Below are positions 24,403 through 32,138 of a DNA stretch of 32,259 bases, one piece after another (within the stretch, counting starts at the first letter, position 1; each line of letters starts with the position of its first letter). A program made the position numbers and the translations under genes. The DNA comes from Methylocella tundrae. Its GTDB lineage: Bacteria > Pseudomonadota > Alphaproteobacteria > Rhizobiales > Beijerinckiaceae. Below the pieces are notes generated by a model. That model was not told the DNA's origin. It saw only the letters and a program-made list of their open reading frames with translations, and did no database searches. Location: the NCBI RefSeq assembly GCF_901905185.1, contig NZ_CABFMQ020000092.1, positions 1 to 32,259 on the forward strand. Direction: 5' to 3'.

Positions 24403-24755
24403 TTTCGCGTTTTCTCCGCCGTCAGGCCCTCGCCCGCCTGCACATCGCACCGGTCGATCTTCATGGCTTCGCGGCCCGCCGTAACCCGGAGGCGCTCCAG
24501 CCTACGGAGCTTGGCCCAGACTGCCACGAGCAGCCTTTCCCGGTAGGCCGCTCTCTGAAGGAACGCAGCGTTCGCTTCGGAGTCCGGCTCGGAAAGCCAA
24601 TACTCTTCAAGTTCCTGAACCCGTTGCGCGCCGATGGCGGCCACCAGCTCATCCCGCGTCTCGCGCGTCTCCCGCAACGACTCATCCAGCGCACATGCAA
24701 CCTCCCCAAGGAAACTGGTCGCGGAAGGTTCCGTTGGGGGTCGGGCGCGTCTCAC
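24399..24755 (-). CDS. Unrecognised 118-aa protein coupled between mmoC and mmoG
   Basis: The frame starts at GTG 24755, whose G is the last base of the mmoC stop (TAGTG), and its stop overlaps the mmoG start (ATGA). Both junctions imply translational coupling inside the operon. The protein is almost wholly helical and charged: CALDESLRETRETRDELVAA, then RVQELEEYWLSEPDSEANAA and FLQRAAYRERLLVAVWAKLR. No Cys pair, membrane segment or catalytic motif is seen (one Cys near each end). I do not recognise a family. A role in hydroxylase assembly with MmoG, or as an adaptor, is inference from position only. Confidence 0.8.
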   Translation of the reverse strand: MRRARPPTEPSATSFLGEVACALDESLRETRETRDELVAAIGAQRVQELEEYWLSEPDSEANAAFLQRAAYRERLLVAVWAKLRRLERLRVTAGREAMKIDRCDVQAGEGLTAEKTRK

Positions 24756-25795
24756 TAGCCGGACGCCAGGAATTTCTCGCTGAACACACGGTCCTGGTGC
24801 ACTCCGTGCGCCTGACAAATCTCCTCGATGCGCCGAACCATCGGTCCCGGCCCGCACACGTAAAAGTCTGGAGCTTCCCCAGTCTGACTGAGTACTGCCT
24901 CCAGAACCTCGCCGACATTGCCTGTGTGCGCCGTCCATTCCGGATCCGGCGTCTCGAGCGAGAGTTCAAGCGATAGAGTTGGCAGAGCCTTCGCCAGAAC
25001 AGCCAATTCCTTAGCGTAAAAGAAAAATTCGCGGCTGCGCATTCCGAAAATCAGCCGGCTCGGCGTCGAGTCGTTGGCCTCGACCATCCCTCTGAGCATG
25101 GAAACCAATGGGGCGAGACCAGTGCTGCCGCCGACGAAGTAGCGCGGACTCGCCGTCGGATGGACCCGAAATTCTCCGTACGGACCTTTCATTTCAATGA
25201 CACGACCAACTTTGGCCTTTTCCCGAAGGTAATTGGAAAAGACTCCATCATCAAGCACGCGCACCATCAATTCGATCCGCCCGCTTCGATCCGGGACGTT
25301 CGCCATCGAAAAGCTTCGCCATTCGTCGGTGCCGGGGACGCAAAGTTTTACATATTGCCCTGGCGTGAAGCGAAAATCGCGAGGCTTGTCAAATTCATCT
25401 CGCAGCTCCAGAATGATAGAAACGACATGTTCCGTCCAGCGCTCGCAGGAGGCAATTCTCGCCTCGTAGACTTCCTCGATCCGGGAGGTTCCGAAGGTTA
25501 CGCGGTCCAGCCCATAGGGTAGCTCGACCTCTAGATCGGACCGCGGATAGGTTTGGCAGAGTAGCGTATAGCCTTCATCTTGCTCCTCGGGCGGCAGCGA
25601 ATAGACGCTTACGCCTTCGCCTAGCTCGAAATCGCCGCTTGAACAATGCGCACGGCAAGTCGTGCAGATCCCCTTGTGGCACTCGGAGAGCAAAATAATA
25701 TTGTTGCGCAAAGCAGCGGAAAGGACATTCTCTTCGCTATCACACTCGAATTGCAAGTGCTCCCCGTCCTCAAGCGTTGCTCGTATCAAATGCAT
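24755..25795 (-). CDS. mmoC: sMMO reductase MmoC
   Basis: A 346-aa NADH-dependent reductase passing electrons to the diiron hydroxylase. Start ATG 25795 follows GGGGGAAT; the longer frame to 25864 would run into mmoD. The N-terminal [2Fe-2S] ferredoxin domain has Cys39, Cys44, Cys47 and Cys80 (CHKGICTTC, later LLCQ). The FAD domain shows WRSFSMANVP, and the NADH domain GGSTGLAPLVSM and FYVCGPGPMV. The length matches known MmoC (343-348 aa). It lies 22 bp after mmoD and shares a base with the next gene. Nothing is missing. Confidence 0.95.
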   Translation of the reverse strand: MHLIRATLEDGEHLQFECDSEENVLSAALRNNIILLSECHKGICTTCRAHCSSGDFELGEGVSVYSLPPEEQDEGYTLLCQTYPRSDLEVELPYGLDRVTFGTSRIEEVYEARIASCERWTEHVVSIILELRDEFDKPRDFRFTPGQYVKLCVPGTDEWRSFSMANVPDRSGRIELMVRVLDDGVFSNYLREKAKVGRVIEMKGPYGEFRVHPTASPRYFVGGSTGLAPLVSMLRGMVEANDSTPSRLIFGMRSREFFFYAKELAVLAKALPTLSLELSLETPDPEWTAHTGNVGEVLEAVLSQTGEAPDFYVCGPGPMVRRIEEICQAHGVHQDRVFSEKFLASG

Positions 25796-25817
25796 AAATT
25801 CCCCCCAATGACGCCGT

Positions 25818-26051
25818 TCATTGCGTATTTGTTGAAAAGTTTTTGTCAAGGATCCCGAAGACACGTATCATCGACTTTACGGCTCGCCACGCGGCAGCCT
25901 CGCTCAGCGCTGCTCCTTCGTGAACCACGTTGTCGCCCCGCCAGATCTCCCACTGCCAGGCAAAACCGAAGTCGGTACAAACGCCACGGAAATCTGTTTC
26001 CGAGTCCTGCTTCTCCGACAAAGTTAGATTAACCGCCTCATCGTTATGCAT
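25818..26051 (-). CDS. mmoD: MmoD, sMMO regulatory/assembly protein
   Basis: A 77-aa protein from ATG 26051 with GGAGG 5 bases upstream, in its usual place between mmoZ and mmoC. The conserved core is intact: DFGFAWQWEIWRGDNVVHEG then ALSEAAAWRA. MmoD binds the hydroxylase and inhibits it, and takes part in the copper switch in methanotrophs that have both methane monooxygenases. It is shorter than the roughly 100-residue MmoD of well-known strains, mainly at the termini. No methanobactin genes are in the window. Confidence 0.9.
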   Translation of the reverse strand: MHNDEAVNLTLSEKQDSETDFRGVCTDFGFAWQWEIWRGDNVVHEGAALSEAAAWRAVKSMIRVFGILDKNFSTNTQ

Positions 26052-26082
26052 CTATGCCTCCGGGATCCCGTTGCTGCTGCCC

Positions 26083-26652
26083 TCAGGCCGTTTCGCCCTT
26101 CATCGTGTTGCCATGACCTTCGACGAGCACCCGGAAGCCGCGTTTGGCGCGCCACTCTTCAACGTTGATGGCCGCGATGTCGGCAACCTTCGCACGGGTC
26201 TCAAGCAACCGCTTGCTTAGGTAGCTGTCGAGTTCGAGCCATGCGTTGACTGGCATCACGGGCGGCTTGAACTTGCGTCGAAATTCTGCAGCCAAACGTT
26301 CCAGCGCGAACTGATCCTCGCCAGCGGCGTCAACCCGGCCGCGCAAATCACGGTAAACATCTGCGACCGCTGTTCCGCAGACGCATTTGTCAAGTAATTC
26401 CGCGTCGTGAAATTTCTCGCTTTTAAGCGAAGCCACGCGTCCTTCGGCCTCCGCCTCGATCCACAATGAATCGTACTCCAAATCAAATGTCTTCCGCTCG
26501 GGCCCGACGTGCTGGGTGCGAATCTCCGTCAGAAGAGCAACCGCTTCGTCGAGATTGTTGAGCGCCGCGATGCGATCCCGCCAGCTACGGCGTATTTCAT
26601 TGTCATAAAGACTGCGATCTTCGTCGCGCAGGAACTTGTTCGTGAACGCCAT
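26083..26652 (-). CDS. mmoZ: sMMO hydroxylase gamma subunit MmoZ
   Basis: A 189-aa subunit of the (alpha-beta-gamma)2 hydroxylase. ATG 26652 has GGGGAGG 9 bases upstream; a longer frame to 26694 overlaps mmoB and is unlikely. Family features include RRSWRDRIAALNNLDEAVAL, DLEYDSLWIEAEAEGRVASL, and FRRKFKPPVMPVNAWLELDS. The usual length is about 170 residues; the extra residues are at the ends. It contributes no metal ligands and stabilises the complex. The gap to mmoB is 13 bp. Confidence 0.93.
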   Translation of the reverse strand: MAFTNKFLRDEDRSLYDNEIRRSWRDRIAALNNLDEAVALLTEIRTQHVGPERKTFDLEYDSLWIEAEAEGRVASLKSEKFHDAELLDKCVCGTAVADVYRDLRGRVDAAGEDQFALERLAAEFRRKFKPPVMPVNAWLELDSYLSKRLLETRAKVADIAAINVEEWRAKRGFRVLVEGHGNTMKGETA

Positions 26653-26665
26653 TTTATTTCCTCCC

Positions 26666-27070
26666 CTACGCCAATTCTTTGTCCAGCCCGACAAGTTCCG
26701 TTGTCAGGGTGAATACGTTACCGTTAATGAACGCACGACCGACAGTCGAAGAGACATTAACGAGGAAGTCATAGACGTTGTACTGCCGCCCCATTATTTC
26801 CGCCGCGACATCAACATCTATCACGATTTGACCCTGGGCCTTGATCCAGTAGTAGCTCGAGTGGTCTTCCACCACGATCGTCGGATTCAGTTTCTTTTGC
26901 TCACCAAGGATGATGTCATCGACGATGACATCCATTTCCTCGCTCTTCATGAGAACAAGAACTACATCATGCGATTCCTTAACGGTCATGTTCTTCTCGT
27001 CGAGGAATTCGTCGATAAAAGCTTGACCTTTTTTGGAGTTCAGGCCCTCACTCGATCCGCGTCCGCTCAT
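26666..27070 (-). CDS. mmoB: sMMO regulatory protein MmoB
   Basis: A 134-aa coupling protein without cofactors that binds the hydroxylase, opens the substrate path and tunes electron transfer. ATG 27070 follows AAGGGG. Conserved blocks are SHDVVLVLMKSEEMDVIVDD, NPTIVVEDHSSYYWIKAQGQ and FLVNVSSTVGRAFINGNVFT. The flexible N-terminal tail, important for hydroxylase activation, is a few residues shorter than in Methylosinus and Methylococcus (138-141 aa). It lies 24 bp after mmoY. Confidence 0.95.
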   Translation of the reverse strand: MSGRGSSEGLNSKKGQAFIDEFLDEKNMTVKESHDVVLVLMKSEEMDVIVDDIILGEQKKLNPTIVVEDHSSYYWIKAQGQIVIDVDVAAEIMGRQYNVYDFLVNVSSTVGRAFINGNVFTLTTELVGLDKELA

Positions 27071-27094
27071 TTCCGGCGCCCCTTCATAAGGTTG

Positions 27095-28315
27095 TTAAAC
27101 AGTGTGAATGGATTTCGTGGCGTCGGAACGGTACGCTGGCGCCGAGTCCATACCGGTCATCACTTCGGCCACCAAGCCGGCGACATTCGCCTCATATCCT
27201 GCCAAATGGGCGAAGTCGGTCGCCCAATCCTGGATGACGCGCTCGACCCCTTGCTCGACGGCGTTGCGCCCCGCGATTTTCTCGGGAGCGTTCGGAAGCT
27301 GAGCATAGATTCCGACAAACCCTTTAAGTCCCGCAACGGCGGCCGGAAGCCATTTATTGGTCCAGGCGTGAATGACCGCCCGGTTGTGCGGCCCGAAATC
27401 GGGATCGTTCGCGAGATTGTCTCCGAACAGCCTGCGCACGCCGCCCTTGGCGGTCTGAGCATAGCCGCAGGCCTGACTTAGAAACCAGGGGGTGATATTG
27501 TCGCCATAGACCGGCGCGATTCTCTGAAAGAACTCCCGCCGAATGAAGTGTCCACAAATCGCATCGACAATCGCGTGCGACGCCCAGAGGATTTCTCCCC
27601 AATCATACGTTTCGCCCCAGAGACGTTCGACCGCCTCGCGCGTCTTGTTATAGGTCGGGCTGTTGGTCCAAACTTCTTTCGAACGCCCCAGGTCGGCGGT
27701 GAATCCTTCCACCTGCTTGCTCAGAAAGACACGCTCTGTCTGCACCATTTGGGCGGCATCGTTTTTATCAAACGCCGTCAGCGCAACCCATGTCTTGACG
27801 AAATCCGAAATCGAATCCTTGGTGGCCGATGAGTGCGCGTTGAAGAGACCATACTCGTAAAACGTCAACGCCCCATAGTCGACCTCGAGAAAACCGAGCC
27901 AGTCGGGATCGATCAGTCGAACGAGCCCTTCAGAGGACGCCGCCTTCATGAAGCGGTCGGCGGCGCGCCCGTCTTCCGCCTTGGCCTTGATCGCAGGGAA
28001 AAACCAGCGGCGATCGGGATCGCGGAATTTGAACCAGTCGCGAGTCTTGAGTTCCGTGGTCTCGTTGGCGTATGCGCCGCGGCCGCCAGCATGCTTTTGC
28101 TGATATTCGCCGACCTCGAGGCCGCCGCCCGCGTAGTCAGCGCTCTGCTGCGCATAAGCGGTCAACTGCTCGTACTCGGTCAGCCGCTTGCCCTCGGGAA
28201 CGACGAAATGACTCATTACGCGCTGTGTGTCCTGAGGCTCGGCCGGCGAGACTCTCCGGATTTCCAAGATTCGCTCGGGATCGAATATCGCCCGAACAGC
28301 CTGTCCTTGCTTCAT
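27095..28315 (-). CDS. mmoY: sMMO hydroxylase beta subunit MmoY
   Basis: A 406-aa subunit that pairs with MmoX and shapes the hydroxylase core but carries no metal. Start ATG 28315 with AGAGGAAA upstream; a longer frame to 28444 overlaps mmoX. Recognisable parts include FVVPEGKRLTEYEQLTAYAQ, RRWFFPAIKAKAEDGR, YEYGLFNAHSSATKDSISDF and the late TNKWLPAAVAGLKGFVGIYA. The length is slightly above the usual 389-395. A 65-bp gap separates it from mmoX; no terminator is seen there. Confidence 0.95.
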   Translation of the reverse strand: MKQGQAVRAIFDPERILEIRRVSPAEPQDTQRVMSHFVVPEGKRLTEYEQLTAYAQQSADYAGGGLEVGEYQQKHAGGRGAYANETTELKTRDWFKFRDPDRRWFFPAIKAKAEDGRAADRFMKAASSEGLVRLIDPDWLGFLEVDYGALTFYEYGLFNAHSSATKDSISDFVKTWVALTAFDKNDAAQMVQTERVFLSKQVEGFTADLGRSKEVWTNSPTYNKTREAVERLWGETYDWGEILWASHAIVDAICGHFIRREFFQRIAPVYGDNITPWFLSQACGYAQTAKGGVRRLFGDNLANDPDFGPHNRAVIHAWTNKWLPAAVAGLKGFVGIYAQLPNAPEKIAGRNAVEQGVERVIQDWATDFAHLAGYEANVAGLVAEVMTGMDSAPAYRSDATKSIHTV

Positions 28316-28380
28316 AATGGTTTCCTCTCTTCGGGGCTTGGGGCCGGCGCCATCTTTCGTGGCGCCGGCGCAAGTCGACC

Positions 28381-29967
28381 TCAGTGCATCTTCAGGGGAT
28401 TCGGGATCTTCATCCCGATGCGTTGAATGTCGTCGATGGTCCACATATTGTCCGATCGCAGATGCGGCTGCGCGATCATCGTCTTGCCGTCGCTCCGCAA
28501 TCCACCCCCCGCCCGGATGACCTGGGACAGTTCCCAGCCCTCGAATTGGGTGAGGAAATCCTGCGCCTCGTAGCGCTCGGGCTCCAGCAGGAACTGCTGC
28601 TCGCCATAGGTGTCCGAGAAAGCGTAACGGCGTCCGTTACGCTCCAGGATGCGAAGGTCGCACGCGCCCTTCGCGAGTTTCGGACAGAACGGCACTCCGG
28701 AAACATGGTCAATGTAAGGGATGTAGCCGTTTTCGATGAGCCAAACCGAAGGCAGAAACCCGCTCTTGGGATCTTGAAAGCCCAGCTTACGCCATTCGTC
28801 GTAAATACGCCCGTAACGGTCGTACCAGCCAGGGTAATTCTCCTCGAACCAAGCCATGTCGACTTCGTCCGGCAGATCGTGCCGGTAATGATGCAATGGC
28901 CACAGCGCGTAGGCGAGGATGGCGACATCATGATGCGACCAGACAGCATCCTGCTTCGCCTCACGCAGACTGGGCGGCGAGGTGACGCCGTATTTTCCGA
29001 GGCGGCCAAGCCAGATTCCGGCCCAATCTTCATACACCCAGCGGTTCCAGGTCTTATACCAAGCTTCCACCTTGTATCTGCTGAAATATTCGAACAGATA
29101 GCCCAACACCGGCGTGAAGTATTTCGTCTGCGTCCAGAAGGCGTTGTTAAGATCTGCGTTGAGGTGTAGCTTGGCTTTCGGATCGTTGATCACCGACACG
29201 ATCGTCTGATAGCCATTCGCCATGTGCCGCATCTCGTCGGTCTGGATCGACGTGAAGACGGTCGGCGTGATCTCATCGCCGTTTGTCGCAGCCCACTCCG
29301 TCAGCGCGACGATCAGCGGGTTGGTATAGCAGGCCTCGGCGACCAGCTGAAGGTTGATAGAACACTCGACCGGATCGCCGGCATTGAAACCGTCGCCGAA
29401 CGCGCGCTTGATTCCGCGAAAAGCAGGGCCGATGGTGCGCAATTGGCGAGGGTTGTTGTGCCCGGCGGGATCAGAGCCGTGCTTCGAAAAGTAATGATTG
29501 ACATAGGCCGTCTGGTTGGCGTGCCGGATTTCGTCGATCACTTGGGCGAGGTATCCGTTTTTCTGCTCGGGAGACTGCGCGGAATCCCAGAGCAGGGCGG
29601 AGCCGGCGATCGCGTTGTACTCGCCACACTCCAGGAAATTGGCGAACACCTTCATCACTTCCGCCCAGCGCGGGTGGACCCGGTTGGCGGCGTCGAGACG
29701 GTCGAGACCGTCGAGCAGCGTTCCGAACTGCCGCTCCTCTTTAATCGCCTCCATCCGTGCGTACTCTTTGGCGGTGAGCTTGAACTGCTCCTTGGTCAAG
29801 TTCGCCATTTCGTACTTCGTGCCGTACTTGGTACGGTTTTTCTCGAATTCCCACTTGAAGTCCATCAGATAGCGATGGACTTCCTGAGCATCAACCGAGG
29901 TCGGCGCGCGAACCGCACGCTTCGTGTTCTCCATAATCTTGTGGCCACTTGGCGCCGCTGTCTGCAT
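28381..29967 (-). CDS. mmoX: sMMO hydroxylase alpha subunit MmoX
   Basis: A 528-aa catalytic subunit that oxidises methane to methanol at a diiron centre. ATG 29967 has AGGAGG 8 bases upstream; the longer frame to 30006 is rejected. All ligands are present: Glu116 (GEYNA), Glu146 and His149 (DEIRH), Glu211 (EACYTNPL), Glu245 and His248 (DEMRH), each two positions beyond Methylococcus numbering. Thr215 corresponds to Thr213. Position 153 is Thr (RHANQTAY) where Methylococcus and Methylosinus have Cys151 (RHTHQCA), a pocket residue near the irons. The rest is clearly sMMO-like though diverged. A butane-monooxygenase-like range cannot be excluded. It is first in the operon. Confidence 0.95.
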   Translation of the reverse strand: MQTAAPSGHKIMENTKRAVRAPTSVDAQEVHRYLMDFKWEFEKNRTKYGTKYEMANLTKEQFKLTAKEYARMEAIKEERQFGTLLDGLDRLDAANRVHPRWAEVMKVFANFLECGEYNAIAGSALLWDSAQSPEQKNGYLAQVIDEIRHANQTAYVNHYFSKHGSDPAGHNNPRQLRTIGPAFRGIKRAFGDGFNAGDPVECSINLQLVAEACYTNPLIVALTEWAATNGDEITPTVFTSIQTDEMRHMANGYQTIVSVINDPKAKLHLNADLNNAFWTQTKYFTPVLGYLFEYFSRYKVEAWYKTWNRWVYEDWAGIWLGRLGKYGVTSPPSLREAKQDAVWSHHDVAILAYALWPLHHYRHDLPDEVDMAWFEENYPGWYDRYGRIYDEWRKLGFQDPKSGFLPSVWLIENGYIPYIDHVSGVPFCPKLAKGACDLRILERNGRRYAFSDTYGEQQFLLEPERYEAQDFLTQFEGWELSQVIRAGGGLRSDGKTMIAQPHLRSDNMWTIDDIQRIGMKIPNPLKMH

Positions 29968-30212
29968 GTTTGATTCCTCCTGATCTGCGTTATTCCCCGC
30001 GCCCAATCCGCGATCTGCGGTCCCGCGAGTTTTCGTTACCTTAACCTGAAAGCCCCTTCGAGCCGTGCGTGGGTCTCATCCAATTGATTTCTGCTCGGGC
30101 GAACCGCCGAAGTGCCAGCGCAGAACCCAGCCACGCCTCCTAGTCCGGTGGCAGAGCGCGTAACAATTCGGAGTGATCAAGAAAATTTCCATTTTGTTTC
30201 CTCTTCCGCCGG

Positions 30213-30227
30213 GCAATTGTTGAGCCC
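30213..30227 (-). promoter_or_regulatory. Candidate sigma-54 promoter of the sMMO operon
   Basis: On the minus strand GGGCTCAACAATTGC has GG and GC exactly 12 bases apart, with TTGC at -12 and GGC at -24, against consensus TGGCACG-N4-TTGC. Three fixed positions of the -24 box differ. A start near 30201 would give a leader of about 235 nt before mmoX. sMMO operons in other methanotrophs use sigma-54 with MmoR. A GTGCCA nearby (30111-30116) lacks a properly spaced -12 box. Confidence 0.45.
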
Positions 30228-30705
30228 TCGTTACTTTTTTTTGATTACGCGCTTGGGATTTTTACCCTGAGCTAACATAACATATATCTGCGAGCCTTGA
30301 AGTGCGGTATCGCCAGAAGGTCGTAGCCTCTGGGTTCCAAAGAAACGTCGCTGAGGTCTATATCTTCATGAAATCACTCGGTTCGGACGACTTTCCTCAC
30401 GTTTTGGTATCCCGCCCATTTTCCGGGAGGGAGCGGGGCCCGCCGCGAATAGCGGCGACCCTCTGCGCCACCAAGGCGAGGCCCGCACCGGCACCGGCCA
30501 AGGCGGCGAGCGCTGCAGGTTGAAAACGGTTCCGTCTGCATCCGGGCGCTGGCGGAGCTGGTCCCTCTCCAAGGCAACATAACCGGGCCAAGTGAAATCG
30601 CAAAGGTGAAATGCCTGACTCCGAGACGGGTCTGCGTAGATCAGTTCGTCGCTCGAGGCGACCTCCGGGGGGCGAATGCGAACCGCGGGCCGCGATTGAT
30701 GCGCC
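30228..30705. other. Upstream of mmoX, no intact gene
   Basis: A 478-bp stretch holding the AT-rich upstream region of the mmoX promoter (30230-30300, including a run of eight T). Beyond it is sequence possibly derived from the 3' part of the broken AraC-type gene. Minus-strand frames near 30366-30603 have no start signal and only weak resemblance to that family. Confidence 0.4.
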
Positions 30706-31064
30706 TTACCCAGCCCAATCGTGTAACAGCCGGCCAGCCTCCGCGACGTCCTTTCGCTCCAAGGCTATCCGCAGCGTTTCCGGCCGCTTTGGCCCTCGAG
30801 CGCGGGAACGATGACGATGTCCGGTCGCGCCAAGCCCTTCCGCCGCGCGACCGGTACAGTCAGGCCTTGGACTGTCTTCACATGTCTGCGGACGCCGACG
30901 ATCATGACCGTGAACTGGGGCGTCGCCATGCTTGTGGACTCGGCCAGCTCGTTCGCGGCGGCGGACGCGTCGAGCAGCGTCGCTAGCCGCGTGTCAAATA
31001 GGCCGTCCAGAGTTAGGAGATAAATGGTCACAGCAAATATGATAACATTTCGCGATCTTGCCAA
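30706..31064 (-). pseudogene. AraC-type regulator with DJ-1/PfpI-like domain, frameshifted fragment
   Basis: The N-terminal segment (from about 31064) reads TRLATLLDASAAANELAEST, then FTVMIVGVRRHVKTVQGLTV and ARPDIVIVPALEG. This matches the amidase-like sensor domain of GlxA-type AraC regulators. Near 30790 the frame breaks, and the family sequence continues one frame over as RPETLRIALERKDVAEAGRL then LHDWAG before a stop at 30706. The DNA-binding domain is not recognisable. It would have been transcribed toward mmoX, but it is dead. Confidence 0.65.
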
Positions 31065-31132
31065 GCTACAAAGCGTGCTGGGTCGCTTGTGCTAACGCGA
31101 TTCCGCCACCATGAAAAAGGGAGTGTAAGCAG

Positions 31133-31435
31133 ATGATCAAGCTAGCGTTGTTTGTGCGCCTCGAAGCTAAACCAGGCAAAGCGGACGCCCTGCAGGCACT
31201 TCTGGAAAGCGCCTTGGCGCTCGCCAACGCTGAATCGCAGACCCCGGTCTGGTTTGCCTTGCGCTTTGGCCCCGCCACATTCGGCATCTTCGATGCGTTC
31301 GCCGATGAAGTCGGGCGCGAGGCTCATCTCAATGGAAGCATCGCCGCGGCCCTGATGGCGCATGCCGATGAGCTGCTGGCCGAGGCGCCACGTATTGAGA
31401 AAATCGAAGTGCTTGCGGCCAAACTCCCTGCTTAG
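31133..31435 (+). CDS. ABM-domain (quinol monooxygenase-like) protein
   Basis: A 100-aa protein from ATG 31133 with AGGGAG about 10 bases upstream. It fits the antibiotic-biosynthesis-monooxygenase/YgiN fold: LALFVRLEAKPGKADALQAL at the start, TPVWFALRFGPATFGIFDAF with the mid-strand, EAHLNGSIAAALMAHADEL and a final strand KIEVLAAKLPA. Members are small dimers; some oxidise quinols, while many have unknown roles in stress or metabolism. It is divergent from the AraC-type remnant. It appears intact. Confidence 0.82.
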   Translation: MIKLALFVRLEAKPGKADALQALLESALALANAESQTPVWFALRFGPATFGIFDAFADEVGREAHLNGSIAAALMAHADELLAEAPRIEKIEVLAAKLPA

Positions 31436-31929
31436 GTGACTGGCCGTTATTGGGCGCTGCGAGGCGATCACTTCATGCCACGCCCATAGCGTACTTAGAA
31501 GCGAGCCGGCATTTCAGTTCGCATCGCCGATCCGTCGCTCTCGTGCATGAAGCTCGCGCACGACACGCTACCGTCAATTCCCATTGATGTATCCTTATAA
31601 ATGAACCCTGTGAGAGCAGGAAATCAACAGGCACCGCGGGACTTCTGGGCCTGGATTGGTGGGCAGGGGGCTATCCGTAAGAACAGAACACGCGGCAATT
31701 GCAGGGTTTCGGCCGCAGCAAAGCGCCGCAGCCCGCCGACTTTCACTCAGGACTTTTTGTGAAGCTCTCTGCCTCCCGGGACATAGATAAGCCGGATTCT
31801 CCGATATCCCACGACACTTCCCGGATGAAACCCGGCCCCTTGGCGAGCCGGCGGCCGAGCGCCTGCATGAATCCGTCGTAGCGCTCGGCTCGCTTGGCGC
31901 GGGCGGCAGGCCGGAAGCCGTCGCCGGGA
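31436..31929. other. No gene seen
   Basis: About 490 bp between the ABM gene and the Tn3 remnant. The minus-strand frame that continues from the Tn3 fragment to 31743 has no family motif I can name beyond about 31930. I could not identify a 38-bp Tn3 inverted repeat by eye. Confidence 0.4.
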
Positions 31930-32117
31930 CTGGTGACCTGGGTCCCGAGATAATCGCCGGTCAGGCTGATGTTATTCCAGCCAAGAGGCGCGACGTGTCT
32001 CAAGAAATCCTCCGGAACGGCCGCGCCTGACGATCGCAGATGCTGAACGGCGTGCCCGAGATAGACCGTGTTCCAGTAGACGATCGCCGCGGCGAGTTCT
32101 GCCGCGAGCTCCGGCAT
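31930..32117 (-). pseudogene. Tn3-family transposase, C-terminal remnant
   Basis: The fragment contains AAIVYWNTVYLGHAVQHLRS and HVAPLGWNNISLTGDYLGTQ, the conserved end of Tn3-type TnpA (IxxWNTxYL...LsPLGWehInLTGDY). Only about 60 of roughly 1000 residues remain. It begins directly after the repC stop, so a Tn3-type element or its deletion product abuts the replication gene. The reading frame after GDYLGTQ diverges from the family. Confidence 0.75.
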
Positions 32118-32138
32118 CGTGATGTCGTGCTTTTGGCG

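Noticed and set aside
30108..30118. GTGCCA (TGGCAC on the minus strand) as a sigma-54 -24 box for mmoX
   Set aside because: At the required spacing the -12 position reads GT rather than GC, so the promoter at 30213-30227 is preferred.
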